NCBI GenBank assembly: GCA_902632445.1
Contig: CACPCL010000002.1
Coordinates: forward strand, 37,631 to 101,630
Reading direction: 5' to 3'
Length of the DNA stretch: 64,000 nucleotides
From: an uncultured Pelagibacteraceae bacterium
GTDB taxonomy: Bacteria > Pseudomonadota > Alphaproteobacteria > Pelagibacterales > Pelagibacteraceae
In this document: piece by piece, positions 8,329 to 15,940 of the stretch
Numbering within the stretch: the first letter of the stretch is position 1
How the letters are laid out: each line of letters starts with the position of its first letter
Notes under the pieces: model-generated
Told to the model about the DNA's origin: nothing
Database searches by the model: none
Seen by the model: only the letters and a program-made list of their open reading frames with translations
Translations under genes and position numbers: made by a program

Positions 8329-8814
8329 GTGAAGCGTAATAAACTAAATAATAAAGTGGCAATCATCATGGGGTCTAAATCAGACTACGCCGTAATGAAA
8401 GATTGTGAAAAAATTTTAAAGATTTTAAAGATTAAATTTCAAGTATCAATAGTAAGCGCACACAGAACACCTAAAAGAATGTTTGAATTTGCTGAGACAG
8501 CCTCAAAAAATGGATTTGGTGTAATTGTAGCTGGAGCTGGTGGCTCAGCTCATTTACCAGGAATGGTAGCATCTTTATCAAGTGTACCTGTAATTGGAGT
8601 TCCAATAGAGTCAAAAAAACTTAAAGGTTTAGACAGCTTATTATCAATAGTGCAAATGCCGAAAGGTTGTCCAGTTGCTACTATGGCTATAAACGGATCA
8701 ATGAATGCTGGATTATTAGCGGCTTCAATTATTGGAAATTTTGATGAAAAAATAAAATCAAATTTCGAAAAGTGGAAACGTTTGCAAACTAAATCTATTA
8801 AAAAAAAACCTTAG
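8329..8814 (+). CDS. purE: N5-carboxyaminoimidazole ribonucleotide mutase
   Basis: 161 residues, the usual PurE length. VAIIMGSKSDYAVM, the conserved SVVSAHRTP loop (here SIVSAHRTPKRM) and IVAGAGGSAHLPGMVAS are all present, as is GCPVATMAI. PurE moves the carboxyl group of N5-CAIR to C4 of the imidazole ring in purine synthesis. The start is a GTG at 8329; no ATG lies upstream in frame before GSKSD. It forms an operon with purK, 4 bases downstream. Confidence 0.95.
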   Translation: MKRNKLNNKVAIIMGSKSDYAVMKDCEKILKILKIKFQVSIVSAHRTPKRMFEFAETASKNGFGVIVAGAGGSAHLPGMVASLSSVPVIGVPIESKKLKGLDSLLSIVQMPKGCPVATMAINGSMNAGLLAASIIGNFDEKIKSNFEKWKRLQTKSIKKKP

Positions 8815-8818
8815 TAAA

Positions 8819-9862
8819 ATGTCTATAAGCACCTTAGGAATCATTGGTTCAGGTCAATTAGGTTCATTGTTATGCCAGGCGGCAAAAAAACTAAATGTGA
8901 AAACCGTAGTTATATCTGATGATGAAAACGGCCCAGCTAAAAACTACTCAGATGAATTTATTTATTCAAAATATGAAAACAAAGATAATATTAAAAAATT
9001 TCTGAAAAAAGTAGATATTATTACTTATGAATTTGAAAATATTCCGATAGATATATTAAAAGACATAAATATTAAAAAAAAGGTCCTTCCTAAACCTGAA
9101 ATAAATAAGATTGTCCAAAATAGAAAATTGGAGAAAACTTTTGTTAACAACCTTGGAATTAAAACTACTAATTGGGCATTTATTAAGTCAGCTAAAGATG
9201 TACAAAAAAACGAAAAATTATTACCTGGGATTTTGAAGACTAATACCCTAGGTTATGATGGTCATGGCCAATATGTTTTAAATACATTAGCAGATGTTAA
9301 AAAAGATTGGTGTTTTACTGCGGATTATATTTTAGAAAAAAGAGTTAATTTGAAAAAAGAAATTTCTGTAGTTGTTACAAGGTTCAAAAATGGGGAGATT
9401 TATATTTACGAGCCTATTGAAAATATCCATAAAGACCAAATTCTAAAATACTCTAAAATACCAGCTGATATTAAATCAGATATTTTCCAAAAAGCCCAAG
9501 ATTATGCCAACTTGATTGCAAATAAGTTGGATTATATCGGCACAATGTGTGTTGAATATTTTATCGATCAAGAAGAAAACTTATTAGTAAATGAAATTGC
9601 ACCTCGGGTTCATAATTCAGGTCACTTAACTATTAATGCATTTAACATTAGTCAATTTGAAAATCATATTCGGGCTGTTTGTGGACTTAAAAGAGAAAAT
9701 GTAAAGAAAATAGCAAACGCTGAGATGAAAAATATATTAGGTAGCGAAATACAAGATTATAGAAAGAAATCTTTTAAAACTGATGAATACTTTTTTGATT
9801 ATGAAAAAAAAATTATTAAAGAAAAAAGAAAAATGGGTCATCTGACGATTTTAAAAAAGTAA
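8819..9862 (+). CDS. purK: N5-carboxyaminoimidazole ribonucleotide synthase
   Basis: 347 residues with ATP-grasp layout. The N-terminal LGIIGSGQLGSLL, central GYDGHGQY and C-terminal VNEIAPRVHNSGHLTINA identify PurK. It uses ATP and bicarbonate to carboxylate AIR, supplying PurE. ATG at 8819 starts 4 bases after the purE stop. The convergent dioxygenase gene ends 2 bases beyond its stop. Confidence 0.95.
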   Translation: MSISTLGIIGSGQLGSLLCQAAKKLNVKTVVISDDENGPAKNYSDEFIYSKYENKDNIKKFLKKVDIITYEFENIPIDILKDINIKKKVLPKPEINKIVQNRKLEKTFVNNLGIKTTNWAFIKSAKDVQKNEKLLPGILKTNTLGYDGHGQYVLNTLADVKKDWCFTADYILEKRVNLKKEISVVVTRFKNGEIYIYEPIENIHKDQILKYSKIPADIKSDIFQKAQDYANLIANKLDYIGTMCVEYFIDQEENLLVNEIAPRVHNSGHLTINAFNISQFENHIRAVCGLKRENVKKIANAEMKNILGSEIQDYRKKSFKTDEYFFDYEKKIIKEKRKMGHLTILKK

Positions 9863-9864
9863 AA

Positions 9865-10668
9865 CTATTTAATTGTAATCCGATGCATTATACGGCTACA
9901 ATTTTTTATTTCGCTTGCTTTATGCATCACACTTAGATTATCCCAAAGAACTAAATCACCTTTAGACCACTCATAAGAGAATATAAACTCTTCTTTATTT
10001 ACATGGTTAATAAGAAAGTTCTTAATTTTTTCACCTTCATCTATATTTTTAATCTTTAAAAGATGGCCTGGTGAAACATATAATGTCTTTTGTCCATTAA
10101 CCTTTTGAACGATTGGGTGCTCAGCTTCCAAAACTTTTGCTGATTGTATTCCAGCTCTCTTTTCTAATTCAAGTCTGGTTTTACTAATTGGTCCAGCAGA
10201 TGAAAAAACGCCTTTAGCATTTTTAATCTTTTGTTTAATTTCATCTGGAAGATTTTTGTAAGCATTAAAACCAGAGGAAAAAATAGTATTGCCTTGGCCT
10301 TCGGGGATTTCTATTCCCATCAACATAGTATATCTCGGTCTATTATTTTCTAAATATGATGTATCCTGATGAAGCCAAGACCCTCCAAAAGCTAAACTTT
10401 TATCACTAGGTTTTCTCTCTAAAACATTAATATAAGGAAAATTCTTTAACCCTTTTAATCTAGGATACTCTACTAACTGCCCAATAGATTTTGCAAAATT
10501 TTGGTATGCATTAGAGTCCAAATTTTGCTTTTTGATAAAAATAACACCGTATTTATTAAGTATATCCTTAATTTGAATCGCTAAGCCGCTATTTAATTTA
10601 TTTAGATTTACATCATTGATGTAAGCACCAACGTTATTTTTACCTGGAGTAATAGAAACAGAATTCAT
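9865..10668 (-). CDS. TauD/TfdA-family Fe(II)/2-oxoglutarate dioxygenase
   Basis: 267 residues. The metal ligands are visible as the HxD in WLHQDTSY and the distal His in VMHKAS; Arg in SRIMHRITI is in the 2-oxoglutarate position. The GVIFIKKQNLD and QNFAKSIGQL segments fit the N-terminal TauD fold. These enzymes oxidise substrates such as taurine, alkylsulfonates or betaine-type compounds; the substrate cannot be read here. The start ATG at 10668 directly abuts the SRAP stop, suggesting cotranscription with the minus-strand cluster 9865-12244. Confidence 0.85.
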   Translation of the reverse strand: MNSVSITPGKNNVGAYINDVNLNKLNSGLAIQIKDILNKYGVIFIKKQNLDSNAYQNFAKSIGQLVEYPRLKGLKNFPYINVLERKPSDKSLAFGGSWLHQDTSYLENNRPRYTMLMGIEIPEGQGNTIFSSGFNAYKNLPDEIKQKIKNAKGVFSSAGPISKTRLELEKRAGIQSAKVLEAEHPIVQKVNGQKTLYVSPGHLLKIKNIDEGEKIKNFLINHVNKEEFIFSYEWSKGDLVLWDNLSVMHKASEIKNCSRIMHRITIK

Positions 10669-11295
10669 TTAGTTCAGTGAATTTATAATTGATGGATCAT
10701 TATTAATTGGATTATTAACATCTTTTGAAATCTCATGAAACTTTAAATTGGGTGGTTTAATAGAGTTCAATATTTCCATTGCATCTTTTTTAATGTTCAA
10801 ATAATTATTAATCTGGCTTTGATTAATAATCATTGGTTCTCTGTGATGAATGGTACTAATTTTTTCAGTAGCCTCTCTTGTAATTATACAAAACTGGTCA
10901 TTTTGATATATACCTGCAAGATACATTAATTCGTCATTTTCCTTTGTAAAATAATATGGAGTTTTCGTTTTATCTTCTCTCTTCCATTCATAGTATCCAT
11001 CAGCTGGAATAATACATCTTGATGTCTGAATAAGACTCTTAAAAGTAACTTTTTCCATAAGAGTTTCTCTTCTTGCATTAATAAGAGGAGAAAACTTTTC
11101 TAATTTTTTAGACCAACTCGGAACTAATCCCCACTCATAAAGCTCAAGAGCCTTACCATTTGAATAGGATTTTATTACAGGTAACTTTTGAGTTGGGTGT
11201 GCATTATAATTATCTATATCTTCAACCTTTATGTCTGTTTTTACCAAATCAGCTGTTTTAGTAACTGGTTTTCGAATACTATATCTTCCACACAT
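10669..11295 (-). CDS. SRAP protein (YedK/HMCES family), abasic-site DNA-protein crosslinker
   Basis: 208 residues beginning MCGRYSI. Cys2 is the family's catalytic residue that crosslinks to abasic sites in single-stranded DNA after Met removal. NARRETLMEK, CIIPADGYYEWKR and IHHREPMII carry the conserved Asn, Glu and His. ATG 11295 shares a base with the stop of the 36-residue ORF upstream (TAATG), so translation is probably coupled. The role is DNA damage tolerance in the cytoplasm. No SOS box is visible nearby. Confidence 0.92.
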   Translation of the reverse strand: MCGRYSIRKPVTKTADLVKTDIKVEDIDNYNAHPTQKLPVIKSYSNGKALELYEWGLVPSWSKKLEKFSPLINARRETLMEKVTFKSLIQTSRCIIPADGYYEWKREDKTKTPYYFTKENDELMYLAGIYQNDQFCIITREATEKISTIHHREPMIINQSQINNYLNIKKDAMEILNSIKPPNLKFHEISKDVNNPINNDPSIINSLN

Positions 11296-11405
11296 TATTT
11301 ATTTTTTCTCTCTCTTTTAAGCTTTCTCTTTTCTTTTAAAGATAACTTTGCTTTTTTCATGAAGCTCCTATCTTTTTTGCTTTTGCCTGAGTATCTTTTT
11401 GACAT
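11295..11405 (-). CDS. 36-residue very basic micro-ORF coupled to the SRAP gene
   Basis: Minus-strand ATG at 11405, stop TAA at 11297-11295 sharing one base with the SRAP ATG. The product (start MSKRYSGKSKKDRSF, end KLKRERKNK) is over half Lys/Arg with no hydrophobic core. It lies 2 bases after the FAA hydrolase stop, so it fills exactly the space between two real genes. That position supports a genuine gene or a translational coupler; the function is unknown. A basic tail-like peptide could bind nucleic acid, which would suit the SRAP neighbour; this is inference. Confidence 0.5.
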   Translation of the reverse strand: MSKRYSGKSKKDRSFMKKAKLSLKEKRKLKRERKNK

Positions 11406-11407
11406 AA

Positions 11408-12244
11408 TTATTCGTCTATTATTTCATGAAATTGTTCACCTAGTCCATCTACTTTTAGGTGAAGTTTGTCGCCTGCCTTAAGAAATTCAGGTTTTTCCAT
11501 TTCCATTGCTGTCCCAGCAGGCGTTCCAGTTGTGATAATTGTCCCTGGATATAAAGTCATAAATTGACTTAAATGAGAAATTAAAAAATCAAAATTGAAA
11601 ATCATTCTTTCTGTATTCCCAGTTTGTCTTCTGTTGCCATTTACATCTAAAGTTAAATTAATATTATTTAGATTATTAATTTCATCTTTGGTTACAAGAT
11701 AGGGCCCTGTTGGTCCTGCTATAGATTTACCTTTAATCCATTGACCTCCCCTTTCTTTTTGCCAAGTTCTTTCAGATATGTCGTTGACAATACAATAGCC
11801 AAATACGTAATCTTGAGCGTTTTTCTCATCAATATATTTTCCTTCTCGACCAATAATCATGCCAACTTCAACTTCGTAATCCATTTTGCTAGCAGACTTA
11901 GGTTTTATTATTTGATCATTAGGACCTTGAATACATCCAGAGCTTTTATTAAAAACAATAGGTTCATTCGGTAATTTTGACTTAGTTCCTTCCGCATGCG
12001 CTTTGTAATTTAAACCGATTGCCAAAAAATCTACAGGATTAGATATACAAGCTCCAATCCTAGCATCTGAGTTTATTTCCTTTAGCTCTGATAATTTAAT
12101 CTTTTTTAATTTGTTTAATGTTTCTTCATTAATAGTTTGGGGATTTAAATCTTTAACATGATTTGATAGATCTCTCATAATATTATTATTATCTAAGGCA
12201 GCAACAATTTCTCTGCCAGCTTCACCAACCCTTAATAATTTCAT
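11408..12244 (-). CDS. Fumarylacetoacetate hydrolase family protein
   Basis: 278 residues. The C-terminal FAH domain shows FLAIGLNYKAHAEGTKS, the metal ligands in MDYEVEVGMIIG (Glu, Glu) and DISERTWQKERGGQWIKGKS, and ends with TTGTPAGTAMEM. The layout matches the 2-hydroxyhepta-2,4-diene-1,7-dioate isomerase / ureidoglycolate lyase / acylpyruvase group; members cleave or isomerise C-C bonds of oxo acids. The exact substrate is unknown. It is probably cotranscribed with the micro-ORF, the SRAP gene and the dioxygenase gene downstream. Confidence 0.88.
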   Translation of the reverse strand: MKLLRVGEAGREIVAALDNNNIMRDLSNHVKDLNPQTINEETLNKLKKIKLSELKEINSDARIGACISNPVDFLAIGLNYKAHAEGTKSKLPNEPIVFNKSSGCIQGPNDQIIKPKSASKMDYEVEVGMIIGREGKYIDEKNAQDYVFGYCIVNDISERTWQKERGGQWIKGKSIAGPTGPYLVTKDEINNLNNINLTLDVNGNRRQTGNTERMIFNFDFLISHLSQFMTLYPGTIITTGTPAGTAMEMEKPEFLKAGDKLHLKVDGLGEQFHEIIDE

Positions 12245-12268
12245 GAGATAATTTTAGCTATGAAACAA

Positions 12269-12715
12269 CTATTTTACAAACCTTTTAATTCTTTCTTCAG
12301 TCGTAGTATCCGGACCACCATAAGGCGTCTCGTAAGAGTTCGTTCTAGTCAAGACATCAATTCCTTTAGTGAAGATAAAAATAAAGAAGATTATAAAAAA
12401 AACTGCAAATATTTTTGCAGGATTATAATTACCTGACTGGAAAACGCTGACAGGTTGTTCCTGTTTTTTGTGAAAAAATTTAAATGTTAAGTAAACTGCA
12501 ATTATTAAACCGATGTGTGCCATTACTACCCCAGCCCAGCCAAAAATGAAAGAAGTTACACTAAAAACGTACAAACTAAAGACAGTTGACCATACGAATG
12601 ATAGGACTATTAAAATTTGCAGTCTTACTGATTTAGGTAAGCTTCTTAAATCGTTCTTTGAGTCATCAAACATGATATTAGCAGCTTCTTGCATCCAATT
12701 TTTAAAACTTTCCAT
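12269..12715 (-). CDS. Membrane protein with three predicted helices, unknown function
   Basis: 148 residues, not recognised. The first 28 residues are an amphipathic, soluble segment (FKNWMQEAANIMFDDS). Hydrophobic stretches lie at about residues 32-53, 55-80 and 99-119, and the tail of about 28 residues is polar and ends TTTEERIKRFVK. It stands on the minus strand 24 bases upstream of the FAA hydrolase gene. Nothing in the context gives a function. Confidence 0.65.
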   Translation of the reverse strand: MESFKNWMQEAANIMFDDSKNDLRSLPKSVRLQILIVLSFVWSTVFSLYVFSVTSFIFGWAGVVMAHIGLIIAVYLTFKFFHKKQEQPVSVFQSGNYNPAKIFAVFFIIFFIFIFTKGIDVLTRTNSYETPYGGPDTTTEERIKRFVK

Positions 12716-12763
12716 AATTGATTATATTAAATTATTTAAACGAAAGATTCATTAATTACTTTT

Positions 12764-13372
12764 TCACAGGTTCCTAGCTAATTTTTTTACTCTATTCATG
12801 TATTTTTCGAATATTCTTTTATCAAGTTGGGGCAATACTGAGTAAAATCTGAGGTATTTTGTTTTAAGACCACCAAGTTGAAATACAGACTTTTTAATTC
12901 TTCTGTATGGAATATTATCAAAAAATGAAAAATTCCAATAACTCACCATAGGTCCACCGTAGCTTATTGCAATGATTCCTAACTTTCCTTTCATAGCACC
13001 CGGAACTGGGTAACCATAATTTTTAAAAAACTTACTACCAGGAATTAGTGATCTATAAGAAAAATACCATTTGGGATGTAAACACCAATCTATGAAATTT
13101 TCAGTGATGCTTGATAATCTTAAATTATGGCAGGGGCTGATTAAAAACATTACATCACAATCCTCTAATCTTTTCCTATAATCCAAAACTAATTGAGGAG
13201 GAGGATTAACCTCTTGATTGTAAAAAGGTAATTGATCTTTTTCTTCAAATAAATTTATTAAATCAATTTTATGACCATTTTTTTCTGCTTCATTAATAAA
13301 TGTATCTCTTACAGCGCAGTTAAAAGAAGTTTTAGAATTAGGGTGTCCATATATGATACAAATTTTTTTCAT
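12764..13372 (-). CDS. Flavodoxin-fold NAD(P)H oxidoreductase (quinone reductase / MdaB-KefF type)
   Basis: 202 residues. IYGHPNSKTSFNCAVRDTF is the FMN phosphate-binding start of the NQO1/KefF family (hPxxxSfn), LISPCHNLRLSSI is the second flavin loop and SYGGPMVSYWN the third. Such enzymes pass two electrons from NAD(P)H to quinones. The ATG at 13372 shares a base with the stop of the small membrane ORF upstream. The C-terminal part (YRRIKKSVFQLGGL) is longer than minimal members. Confidence 0.8.
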   Translation of the reverse strand: MKKICIIYGHPNSKTSFNCAVRDTFINEAEKNGHKIDLINLFEEKDQLPFYNQEVNPPPQLVLDYRKRLEDCDVMFLISPCHNLRLSSITENFIDWCLHPKWYFSYRSLIPGSKFFKNYGYPVPGAMKGKLGIIAISYGGPMVSYWNFSFFDNIPYRRIKKSVFQLGGLKTKYLRFYSVLPQLDKRIFEKYMNRVKKLARNL

Positions 13373-13518
13373 TAATCTTCTTTCTCATTTTTACGTATCA
13401 GAAAGCCTGAACCTATCCCTACCGCAATAGCTGAAATAACCCATGAATACTCTTGTTCACTGAAAAGAACTAGGAGACCAAAACCTATAATGATTACACC
13501 TAATAGCTTATTATCCAT
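13372..13518 (-). CDS. 48-residue two-helix membrane micro-protein coupled to the oxidoreductase gene
   Basis: Minus-strand ATG 13518 to TAA 13374-13372. The product has two hydrophobic segments (about residues 5-19 and 25-41), a short SEQEYS turn between them and a charged tail RKNEKED. The stop shares one base with the oxidoreductase ATG (TAATG). Two clean membrane helices in a hairpin are unlikely by chance, so I think it is real. It could anchor or assist the flavoprotein at the membrane; this is inference. Confidence 0.6.
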   Translation of the reverse strand: MDNKLLGVIIIGFGLLVLFSEQEYSWVISAIAVGIGSGFLIRKNEKED

Positions 13519-13534
13519 TGACAAATATATAAGT

Positions 13535-13540
13535 TATAAT
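13535..13540 (+). promoter_or_regulatory. Possible -10 element (TATAAT)
   Basis: A perfect TATAAT lies about 20 bases before the structured leader. A TTGACA at 13518-13523 is only 11 bases upstream, too close to be its -35, so the -35 is unclear. Transcription would start near 13547, giving a leader of about 90 bases before ATG 13640. Confidence 0.35.
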
Positions 13541-13570
13541 AAAGTTTCATTACCCATATGTCATGGGAAA

Positions 13571-13620
13571 AAAGACTCGGCATTCGACATGCCGGACCTA
13601 TAAAGGGTTGCAAAGTCGGT
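13571..13620 (+). ncRNA. Compact GC-rich structured leader (candidate cis-regulatory RNA)
   Basis: In a very AT-rich setting this block pairs with itself three ways: outer GACT 13574-13577 with AGTC 13614-13617; hairpin CGGCAT 13578-13583 with ATGCCG 13589-13594; and ACC 13596-13598 with GGT 13606-13608. That makes a three-helix junction ending about 13 bases before the Shine-Dalgarno of the 63-residue gene. I do not recognise a known riboswitch class. An upstream ORF (ATG 13558, 29 codons, stop 13645-13647) runs through it and overlaps the gene's start codon. Confidence 0.45.
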
Positions 13621-13639
13621 AGAAATGAAAGGAGTTGCT

Positions 13640-13831
13640 ATGGATAGATTTAGCAAACTGTATGGAAATTCTGCCGTGAAAAAAGCTGAGCAGAAACTTT
13701 CAATGCAGTTAAGTAAAAACCAAAAAGCCCCAGAAGCTAATGGAAATGGTACAGCGGGTTATATGGTAAAAAGCGGAAAAAATTCTGGCAAAATTTTAAA
13801 GCATTTAAAAAGAGATAAAAATCAGCTTTAA
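13640..13831 (+). CDS. 63-residue soluble protein of unknown function behind a structured leader
   Basis: ATG 13640 is chosen over the in-frame ATG at 13625 because AAAGGAG lies 5 bases before it, one of the best ribosome binding sites in the window. The product starts MDRFSKLYGNSAVKKAEQKL, is rich in Lys, Gly and Asn (NGNGTAGYMVKSGKNSGK), and has no signal or membrane helix. The function is unknown. The strong RBS, structured leader and following hairpin suggest a separately regulated, well-expressed small gene. Confidence 0.65.
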   Translation: MDRFSKLYGNSAVKKAEQKLSMQLSKNQKAPEANGNGTAGYMVKSGKNSGKILKHLKRDKNQL

Positions 13832-13843
13832 AAAAACTTTATA

Positions 13844-13869
13844 GGGTGGGGACTTTAAAATCCCCACTC
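13844..13869 (+). terminator. Hairpin after the 63-residue gene
   Basis: GTGGGGA at 13846-13852 pairs with TCCCCAC at 13861-13867, loop of eight bases; one wobble and one further GC pair extend it to 13844-13869. No run of T follows, so it may be a transcript-end stabiliser or a poor terminator rather than a full intrinsic terminator. Confidence 0.5.
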
Positions 13870-13889
13870 AAGTCATTATTATCATCTCA

Positions 13890-14981
13890 ATGGAAAAACA
13901 AAATTTTTATGATCTTAACTTTGATCAACTTAAATCTTTTTTGATTGAAAAAGGTGAAGTCGAGCCAAAAAAGGCGAAGATGAGATCTCAACAACTCTTT
14001 AATGCAGTTTATAAAAAAAATATTAAAAGTTTTGATGAGCTTACAACACTTGGAGTTGGACTAAGAGGCAAGATCAAAGATTTGATTAGTTTAGAAAAAC
14101 CGAAAATTATAGATGTTCAAAAATCTAAGGATGGGACTATAAAATTTCTTTTAGAGCTTAAAGATAAACGTAATGTTGAGACAGTCCTCATCCCGGATAA
14201 ATCTCAAAGCAGATATACAATTTGTTTATCCGTATCAGTGGGTTGTTATCTCTCTTGCGAATTTTGTGCAACAGCTCAAATTTCAAAAAAATTAGTAAGG
14301 AACTTATCACCAGGAGAAATAATTTCGCAAATAATTTTAAGTAAAGATTATATTAATGATTGGTCAACACAGAAAAAAATAACTAATCAAGTATTGATGG
14401 GTGAAGGCTCGCCTTTTCTGAACTTAGATAATGTAAAAGTTGCTATAGACAATTCAAAAAATAAAGATGGCTTGGAGTACGGAAGAACTAGAATTACAGT
14501 AAGTACTGTAGGAGTAGGAACTAAAAAAGATAATTTAGATGCTATTGAATGGGCTGCAAATGAATTAGATGTTTATCTTGCGTGGAGTTTACATAGTTCT
14601 ATACCAAATCACAGATCAGAATTAATGCCAATTAATGATAAATATTCAATTAATTCATTATTACCAAAACTAAAAAAATATTATGAAAAAACAAAATTGC
14701 CAATTTTTATCGAATGGATATGTTTAGATGAAAACTTAACGGATGAACATGCTAGAGAATTAATTAAGATCATGAAAAAAGTTCCCTCAAAATTGAATTT
14801 AATTGAGTTTAATCCTCTTTCAAACAAAGATTTTAAACCAGCAACTCAAGAAAATATAGATAAGTTTTCTAAAACAATTCAAGAAGCTGGATTCCTTTCT
14901 TTGTTTAGAAGAAGTAGGGGTAGAGACATAAATGCATCTTGTGGATCGCTAGCGAATAGTAAAGCTATGCTCAATGGATAA
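13890..14981 (+). CDS. rlmN: 23S rRNA (adenine-2503-C2)-methyltransferase RlmN, radical SAM
   Basis: 363 residues. The radical-SAM cluster motif is CYLSCEFCATAQ (C-x3-C-x2-C). LMGEGSPFLN, ISTVGV-like TVSTVGVGTK and LAWSLHSSIPNHRSELMPIN follow in RlmN order, and the C-terminal RRSRGRDINASCGSLA holds the methyl-carrying Cys. RlmN methylates A2503 of 23S rRNA and some tRNA A37. The stop overlaps the next gene by 8 bases. Confidence 0.93.
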   Translation: MEKQNFYDLNFDQLKSFLIEKGEVEPKKAKMRSQQLFNAVYKKNIKSFDELTTLGVGLRGKIKDLISLEKPKIIDVQKSKDGTIKFLLELKDKRNVETVLIPDKSQSRYTICLSVSVGCYLSCEFCATAQISKKLVRNLSPGEIISQIILSKDYINDWSTQKKITNQVLMGEGSPFLNLDNVKVAIDNSKNKDGLEYGRTRITVSTVGVGTKKDNLDAIEWAANELDVYLAWSLHSSIPNHRSELMPINDKYSINSLLPKLKKYYEKTKLPIFIEWICLDENLTDEHARELIKIMKKVPSKLNLIEFNPLSNKDFKPATQENIDKFSKTIQEAGFLSLFRRSRGRDINASCGSLANSKAMLNG

Positions 14982-15924
14982 TTTACATATTTTTTTAGGC
15001 GCAACAGTGGCGGATGCAGCAACTAGACCTTTACATTGGGTGTACGATCCAAAAAAGTTAAAGAAATATATTAAGGGAAAAAAAGAAATAGCTTTTTTGA
15101 AAAAAAATAAAAGTCCTTTCTATAACATTAAAACTGGAAATGTCTCTGGATATAATGACGTTGGACAGGTAATGTTTAGGACTTTGCTTTCTTCAAAGAA
15201 AAAAAAAGATGTTCTTAAAAATTTCAAAAAAAATGTAATTAAAAACTTTGGCCCGGGCTCAAATTATTGGAAAAATTTAAAACTGAGAAAAAAATATAAA
15301 AAAGTGAAATGGAAAAAACCCATGAATGGTCCATGGATTCATCAGAATATCTTAGAGACTATACAAAATATCAAATCTAAGAAAATTATCACTGGTGGTA
15401 CTAAAGTAAACGAGTCCGATGGTTATTGTGCTGCTTTGCCTTATTTTCTTTTCAACGATAAAGAAAAAGAAATTAAAAAGGTTATTAAATCTGTAGCTAA
15501 TTCAAGAATAAATGAAAAGTATGCTTTATCTAAGTTAAAGATCATAGATTTAGCTAATAAAAAAGATAGAAATCCTGTTCAATCTTTTGTTAAAAAATAC
15601 AAAAAGAATAAATATTTTAAAGACGTGATTACAAATATTAAAAAAGTTTTAAAACTAAAAAACCAAAATCATATATTGACTGTAAGAAAGTTTGGAAAAG
15701 CTTGTAGTTATCCTGGTACATTTATGGGATCAATTCATGCGATTATAACATCCAACAGCTATAAATCTGCTATTACAAAAACGATTAAAGCTGGTGGTTG
15801 CAATTGTTCAAGAGCAAATTTTGTTGGAGCATATTTCGCAGCATTAAAACCAGAGAGTATTCCAAGCCACTGGGTTAGAAGAACTTTGCCAGCAAAAAAT
15901 ATTTTGAAATATATTAATTCTTAA
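14974..15924 (+). CDS. ADP-ribosylglycohydrolase-superfamily protein (J1-crystallin/SelJ-like), probably non-canonical
   Basis: 316 residues. The N-terminal LGATVADAATRPLHWVYD and C-terminal GGCNCSRANFVGAYFAAL resemble the ADP-ribosylglycohydrolase superfamily, closest in feel to the J1-crystallin / selenoprotein J branch (GGDNxSRxxxxGA). Classical hydrolases bind Mg through Asp residues in GDxxG and GGDTD; here the last motif has Cys for Asp (GGCNC), so the usual hydrolase chemistry may be lost. The middle (residues about 85-215) is Lys-rich and divergent. It overlaps rlmN by 8 bases and is probably translationally coupled to it. No selenocysteine codon is involved. Confidence 0.65.
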   Translation: MDNLHIFLGATVADAATRPLHWVYDPKKLKKYIKGKKEIAFLKKNKSPFYNIKTGNVSGYNDVGQVMFRTLLSSKKKKDVLKNFKKNVIKNFGPGSNYWKNLKLRKKYKKVKWKKPMNGPWIHQNILETIQNIKSKKIITGGTKVNESDGYCAALPYFLFNDKEKEIKKVIKSVANSRINEKYALSKLKIIDLANKKDRNPVQSFVKKYKKNKYFKDVITNIKKVLKLKNQNHILTVRKFGKACSYPGTFMGSIHAIITSNSYKSAITKTIKAGGCNCSRANFVGAYFAALKPESIPSHWVRRTLPAKNILKYINS

Positions 15925-15940
15925 TGTGGTATATTAATCT

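Noticed and set aside
13518..13540. TTGACA with TATAAT as a complete sigma70 promoter
   Set aside because: The spacing is 11 bases, too short; only the -10 was kept, at low confidence.
14974..15924. Selenoprotein J with a TGA-encoded Sec
   Set aside because: The frame has no internal TGA; the similarity is to Cys-containing members only.
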